A DNA stretch of 64,000 bases from JBBQWS01 sp038210415 (GTDB lineage: Bacteria; Actinomycetota; Actinomycetes; Prado026). The notes under the pieces are model-generated. The model saw only the letters and a program-made list of their open reading frames with translations, was not told the DNA's origin and ran no database searches. The stretch spans positions 1 through 64,000 of the forward strand of contig JBBQWS010000007.1 in assembly GCA_038210415.1 (NCBI GenBank). The letters are read 5' to 3'. The position numbers and the translations under genes are program-made. Shown piece after piece: positions 61,052-64,000 of this stretch (positions within the stretch are counted from its first letter, which is position 1; every line of letters begins with the position of its first letter).

Positions 61052-61270
61052 ATGACCATCACGAGCAGGAATGCGCGCAAGGCCTGCGCCCAGCTCACGC
61101 AAGCACATCAGCTCCTCGTCCAGGCAGCCGAGCTGCTGGGCTCCGGCCCGGAGCAGGACGGCCTCTGGGACGCGGTTCTGATCGTCCTCGACAGCCGGGA
61201 GATCGCCGGCCTGCTCGTAGACCCGGACCCGCTGGTCGTCTCGAGCGACTCCCCGATGTTCTGGGCCTGA
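61052..61270 (+). CDS. Small protein under a PHO box, unknown function
   Basis: 72 residues, cytosolic, helical: SRNARKACAQLTQAHQLLVQAAELLGSGPEQ followed by LWDAVLIVLDSREIAGLLVDPDPLVVS. No family recognised. The codon use fits real genes of the window. It has no ribosome site and is probably leaderless. It lies right after a terminator and PHO repeats, so it may be a phosphate-starvation-induced small regulator or accessory protein. Convergent with the LytR_C gene (18-bp gap). Confidence 0.62.
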   Translation: MTITSRNARKACAQLTQAHQLLVQAAELLGSGPEQDGLWDAVLIVLDSREIAGLLVDPDPLVVSSDSPMFWA

Positions 61271-61288
61271 CGGGTCCTCCGGGTCGGC

Positions 61289-61858
61289 TCAGCAGCCTGA
61301 GGGTGCGGGGCTGGCTGACGGCGAGAGCGCGACCTTGACCTGGTCGGGCGTTGCGAGGGCTGCGTAGCCGTCACCGATGACGAAGTCGACGACCTTCGAG
61401 GTGCGCTTGTCGGCGACGATCACCGCGCCCACCACCTGAGCCGCAGCCACCTTCGCCGCCAGTGCTCCGGCCGCTCCCGCGCGGATCTCGGCCGCACCCG
61501 GGATCGACTTCTTGAGCGGGTCGTTGGCGACCGCGGCGGTCTTGAAGCCGCGGGCTGCCAGCTCGGCTGCCGTCGTGCGCGCCAGACCCTTGCGGGTGGT
61601 GGCGTTGTACACGTTCAAGGTGATGGTGCTGGGGGCAGGGAGCACGACGGGCTTCCCGGTGCCCGCACCACCCGAGACGCTGCCGGAGGCCTTGGGCGTG
61701 CAGGACGTCGACCCGGACGGGGTCGCGGTCGTGGTGCCCTTGTCGCGCCCGGCGAACCACCAGCCGCCGCCGACGCCCAGGACCAGCGCCGCGATCACCG
61801 CGGCGATCACGGGCAACGGACTGCGCCGGCCGGAACCGGTCGGGGTGAGTGTCGTCAT
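61289..61858 (-). CDS. LytR_C-domain protein with N-terminal membrane anchor
   Basis: 189 residues. One membrane helix (PLPVIAAVIAALVLGVGGGWWFAG), a Ser/Thr/Gly linker, then a LytR_C domain: ITLNVYNATTRKGLARTTAAELAARGFKTAAVANDP, AAEIRAGAAGALAAKVAAAQVVGA and the ending VDFVIGDGYAALAT. Such proteins sit at the cell surface, possibly with LCP ligases that attach polymers to peptidoglycan. ATGA overlap with the upstream gene makes a two-gene operon. Confidence 0.88.
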   Translation of the reverse strand: MTTLTPTGSGRRSPLPVIAAVIAALVLGVGGGWWFAGRDKGTTTATPSGSTSCTPKASGSVSGGAGTGKPVVLPAPSTITLNVYNATTRKGLARTTAAELAARGFKTAAVANDPLKKSIPGAAEIRAGAAGALAAKVAAAQVVGAVIVADKRTSKVVDFVIGDGYAALATPDQVKVALSPSASPAPSGC

Positions 61859-62154
61859 CAGTCCTCCAGATCGAGCACTCGGGCATGAAGCACCTGGCGT
61901 TGTTGCAGCGCGGCCCTAACGGCCCGGTGCAGGCCGTCCTCCAGGTAGAGCTCTCCGTGCCAGCGAACCACATGGCAGAACAGGTCACCGAACATGGTGG
62001 AGTCCTCAGCCAACAGGGTGTCGAGGTCTAGCGCGGTCTTGGTCGTGACCAGGTCGGCGAGGCGCACCTGGCGCGGGGCGATCGCGGCCCAGTCGCGCCC
62101 CGATGAGCCGTGCGGCGGGTATGGGCGCTCGCTGCCCACCCGTTTGAAGATCAC
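61858..62154 (-). CDS. Conserved actinobacterial protein with ParB-like (Srx-fold) pattern
   Basis: 98 residues: MIFKRVGSERPYPPHG, PRQVRLADLVTTKTALDLDTLLAEDSTMFGDLF and YLEDGLHRAVRAALQQRQVLHARV. The order of PRQVRLxDL and the DGLHRAxRAxxxR helix recalls the ParB/sulfiredoxin fold, in which the His-Arg pair binds a nucleotide. It is a common neighbour of LytR_C genes in actinobacteria and overlaps that gene here by 3-4 nt. Exact function unknown. Confidence 0.75.
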   Translation of the reverse strand: MIFKRVGSERPYPPHGSSGRDWAAIAPRQVRLADLVTTKTALDLDTLLAEDSTMFGDLFCHVVRWHGELYLEDGLHRAVRAALQQRQVLHARVLDLED

Positions 62155-62189
62155 AGCGCGAGTCTAAGCGGCCTACTACCCTCCACCTC

Positions 62190-63740
62190 ATGACCAGTGC
62201 CGACGACATCGTCCAGACCGTGAAGACCGGCTACGCGTTCACCGGGCCGGCGCTCGACCTGGGCGCCTTGGTGACCGACAACACGGCTCACGCGGACGTC
62301 CCCGTACGCATCCCGCTCGGGATGATCAACCGGCACGGGCTGGTCGCCGGGGCCACGGGCACCGGCAAGACCAAGACCCTGCAGCTCATGGCCGAGCAGC
62401 TCTCCGCCCAGGGTGTGCCCGTCTTCATGGCGGACATCAAGGGCGACCTGTCCGGCATGGCCTCGCCCGGCGTGCTGAACGACAGGGTGTCCGCCCGGGC
62501 CACCGACGTCGGCGAGGACTGGACGCCGGCGTCGTACCCGACCGAGTTCTTCAGCCTGGGTGGCCAGGGCGTGGGCATCCCGATCCGGGTGACGATCACG
62601 TCGTTCGGCCCCACCCTGCTGTCCAAGGTGCTTGGCCTCAACGAGACGCAGGAGTCGTCGTTGGGGCTGGTATTCCACTACGCGGACAAGGCCGGCCTGG
62701 CCCTGCTCGACATCAAGGACCTGCGCTCGGTGATCGCGTACCTCGTCAGCGACGAGGGCAAGTCCGAGCTGGACGGTCTCGGCGGGCTCTCGAAGGCCAC
62801 CGCCGGCGTGATCCTGCGCGAGCTGATCTCGTTCCAGGACCAGGGCGCCGAGGTGTTCTTCGGCGAACCGGAGTTCGACACCCAGCAGCTCGTCCGGCTC
62901 GCCGCGGACGGCCGCGGGATGGTCTCGGTGCTCGAGCTCCCTGCGGTCCAGGACCGACCCGCGCTGTTCTCGACGTTCCTGATGTGGATGCTGGCCGACC
63001 TCTTCCACGACCTGCCCGAGGTCGGTGACCTCGACAAGCCAAAGCTCGTCTTCTTCTTCGACGAGGCGCACCTGCTCTTCGCCGACGCGTCCAAGAACTT
63101 CCTGCAGGCGATCACCCAGACCGTGCGGTTGATCCGCTCCAAGGGGGTCGGAGTCTTCTTCGTCACGCAGACGCCCAAGGACGTGCCGTCGGACGTGCTG
63201 GGCCAGCTGGGCAACCGGGTGCAGCACGCTCTGCGTGCCTTCACGCCCGACGACGCGAAGGCACTGAAGGCCACCGTCTCGACGTTCCCCAACTCCGGTT
63301 ACGACCTGAACGAGCTACTGACCCAGCTCGGCATCGGCGAGGCCGTGATCACGGTGCTCTCCGAGCGCGGTGCGCCCACCCCGGTCGCGTGGACCCGGCT
63401 GCGGGCCCCGCGTTCGGTGATGGGGCCGTCCGACCCCGCTCTGATCGCGTCGACTGTGGCTGCGTCGCCACTTCAGGCGGAGTACGGCACGGCCATCGAC
63501 CGCGACTCGGCGTACGAGCGGTTGGCGGCCAAGCTGGCGCCGGTCCCGCCGCCTCCGGTCGAACCGGGTCCCGCTGCTCCGGCGCCCGCTCCGCGGCAGC
63601 GCGCGGAGCCGTCCGCTGCCAGCGAGGTGGGTGCGGCAGTCGCCCCGGTGGCCAAGGCCTTCGCCGTGGCGGCGGCAGCGACCCTGGGCCGCGAGATCTT
63701 CCGCGGCCTGTTCGGCACGGCGAGCAAGCGCAGGCGCTGA
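62190..63740 (+). CDS. HerA-like ATPase (DUF853 family)
   Basis: 516 residues. Hexameric FtsK/HerA-type motor. Walker A GATGTGKT (54-61), PVFMADIKGDLSGMA, Walker B LVFFFDEAHLLF, the arginine-finger region RLIRSKGVGVFFVTQTPKDVPSDVLGQLGNRVQHALRAFTPDD, and a Pro/Ala-rich tail ending in a short LGREIFRGLFG helix. The family's role in bacteria is uncertain (DNA translocation or repair). The ATG has TACCCT 7 bases upstream and no ribosome site, so it is likely leaderless. Divergent from the ParB-like gene. Confidence 0.9.
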   Translation: MTSADDIVQTVKTGYAFTGPALDLGALVTDNTAHADVPVRIPLGMINRHGLVAGATGTGKTKTLQLMAEQLSAQGVPVFMADIKGDLSGMASPGVLNDRVSARATDVGEDWTPASYPTEFFSLGGQGVGIPIRVTITSFGPTLLSKVLGLNETQESSLGLVFHYADKAGLALLDIKDLRSVIAYLVSDEGKSELDGLGGLSKATAGVILRELISFQDQGAEVFFGEPEFDTQQLVRLAADGRGMVSVLELPAVQDRPALFSTFLMWMLADLFHDLPEVGDLDKPKLVFFFDEAHLLFADASKNFLQAITQTVRLIRSKGVGVFFVTQTPKDVPSDVLGQLGNRVQHALRAFTPDDAKALKATVSTFPNSGYDLNELLTQLGIGEAVITVLSERGAPTPVAWTRLRAPRSVMGPSDPALIASTVAASPLQAEYGTAIDRDSAYERLAAKLAPVPPPPVEPGPAAPAPAPRQRAEPSAASEVGAAVAPVAKAFAVAAAATLGREIFRGLFGTASKRRR

Positions 63741-63781
63741 CGGGCCAGCTCGCACCGGCCCGTCAGCGGCCTTCGAGGTCG

Positions 63782-63869
63782 TGGCGGAGGATGGGGGATT
63801 CGAACCCCCGAGAGGTTTCCCCCTACACGCTTTCCAAGCGTGCGCACTCGGCCACTATGCGAATCCTCC
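63782..63869 (-). tRNA. tRNA-Ser (anticodon GGA), CCA encoded
   Basis: On the minus strand the acceptor GGAGGAT pairs with ATCCTCC, the anticodon loop TTGGAAA on the stem CACGC/GCGTG gives GGA, a long variable arm marks a serine tRNA, and the T arm is GGGGG-TTCGAAT-CCCCC. Discriminator G and CCA are at 63785-63782. Confidence 0.96.
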
Positions 63870-63949
63870 GCCGCAGAGGTTACCGGGGGCGGAGTGGCGG
63901 GGGAAATCCGGTGTACCGGGCACCCGACACCTCCCCGTACGATGGGTGC

Positions 63950-64000
63950 CGACCCCCCGTGTGGCGTCATCTGGTGAACTCCCCCAGGGCCGAAAGGCAG
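63950..64000 (+). ncRNA. ffs: SRP RNA (4.5S/ffs), 5' part, cut by the right edge
   Basis: CATCTGGTGAACTCCCCCAG followed by GGCCGAAAGGCAG is the apical hairpin of actinobacterial small SRP RNA, with the Ffh-binding GGAAGGCAGCA-type loop just before the window ends. A -10 box, TACGAT (63938-63943), lies about 6-8 bases before the inferred 5' end; the exact end is uncertain. A tRNA-Ser gene upstream is a frequent neighbour in this phylum. Confidence 0.82.

Noticed and set aside
58400..61270. 956-codon plus-strand frame overlapping the LPHTG protein gene
   Set aside because: Out of frame with a well-supported Ig-repeat gene and Arg/His-rich throughout. Only its last 73 codons (from 61052) look like a separate real gene.

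Overview
The window is GC-rich actinomycete DNA (Actinomycetota). Signs are the strong G/C bias at third codon positions, the frequent 4-nt ATGA/GTGA gene overlaps, and many apparently leaderless genes with a TANNNT hexamer about 7 nt before the start codon. The gene content agrees: fused isobutyryl-CoA mutase, an F420-type LLM oxidoreductase, split-alpha transhydrogenase, and the tRNA-adenosine-deaminase-associated protein. The genus cannot be set from this window. No complete mobile element, CRISPR array or rRNA was seen.

Left part (1-31 kb): mixed metabolic and housekeeping genes. In order: icmF (cut by the left edge) with its MarR gene and an 18-bp palindrome; a broken universal-stress-protein gene; alditol oxidase; acetamidase/formamidase; several membrane proteins; DUF2252 and YihY proteins; a Tat-exported PHP protein; a DODA-type dioxygenase with MarR gene and two operator-like palindromes; an OmpR-type two-component system; an aldose epimerase; two divergent pirins; an oxidoreductase; a HipA-like/DUF3037 pair; a DinB protein; a GH13 glucosidase; a PLP decarboxylase with an SRPBCC protein; a TauE-type exporter; and the pntAa-pntAb-pntB operon. 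A YchJ-type gene then sits exactly between two 29-nt inverted repeats, followed by upp.

Middle (31-43 kb): tadA and its partner gene, tRNA-Ser(CGA), and a decayed tyrosine integrase beside that tRNA. Next come a UbiA prenyltransferase, then a three-gene module (nitrilase-type amidohydrolase, dihydropyrimidinase, F420-type LLM oxidoreductase) that looks like reductive pyrimidine or hydantoin catabolism. A DUF1232 protein, an ABC-2 exporter and small secreted proteins follow.

Right part (42-61 kb): the notable region. It encodes a phosphate transporter in the order pstB, DUF1508 protein, pstC, pstA, pstS, then an 893-residue anchored ectodomain protein and a sortase homologue that has lost its catalytic His and Cys. 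These are followed by a second PstS-like secreted protein and a set of surface proteins: Ig-repeat protein with a WxL-like C-terminus, DUF916-like anchored protein, a third anchored protein, and a seven-Ig-repeat LPHTG protein. Three of the surface proteins share one unrecognised N-terminal domain. GTTCACC-type 11-nt direct repeats (PHO boxes) precede a divergent GH26-like hydrolase gene and most transcription units of this region, so I read it as one PhoP-controlled phosphate-starvation cell-surface locus.

Right end: a LytR_C protein, a ParB-fold-like protein, a HerA-like ATPase, tRNA-Ser(GGA), and the 5' part of the SRP RNA gene, cut by the right edge.
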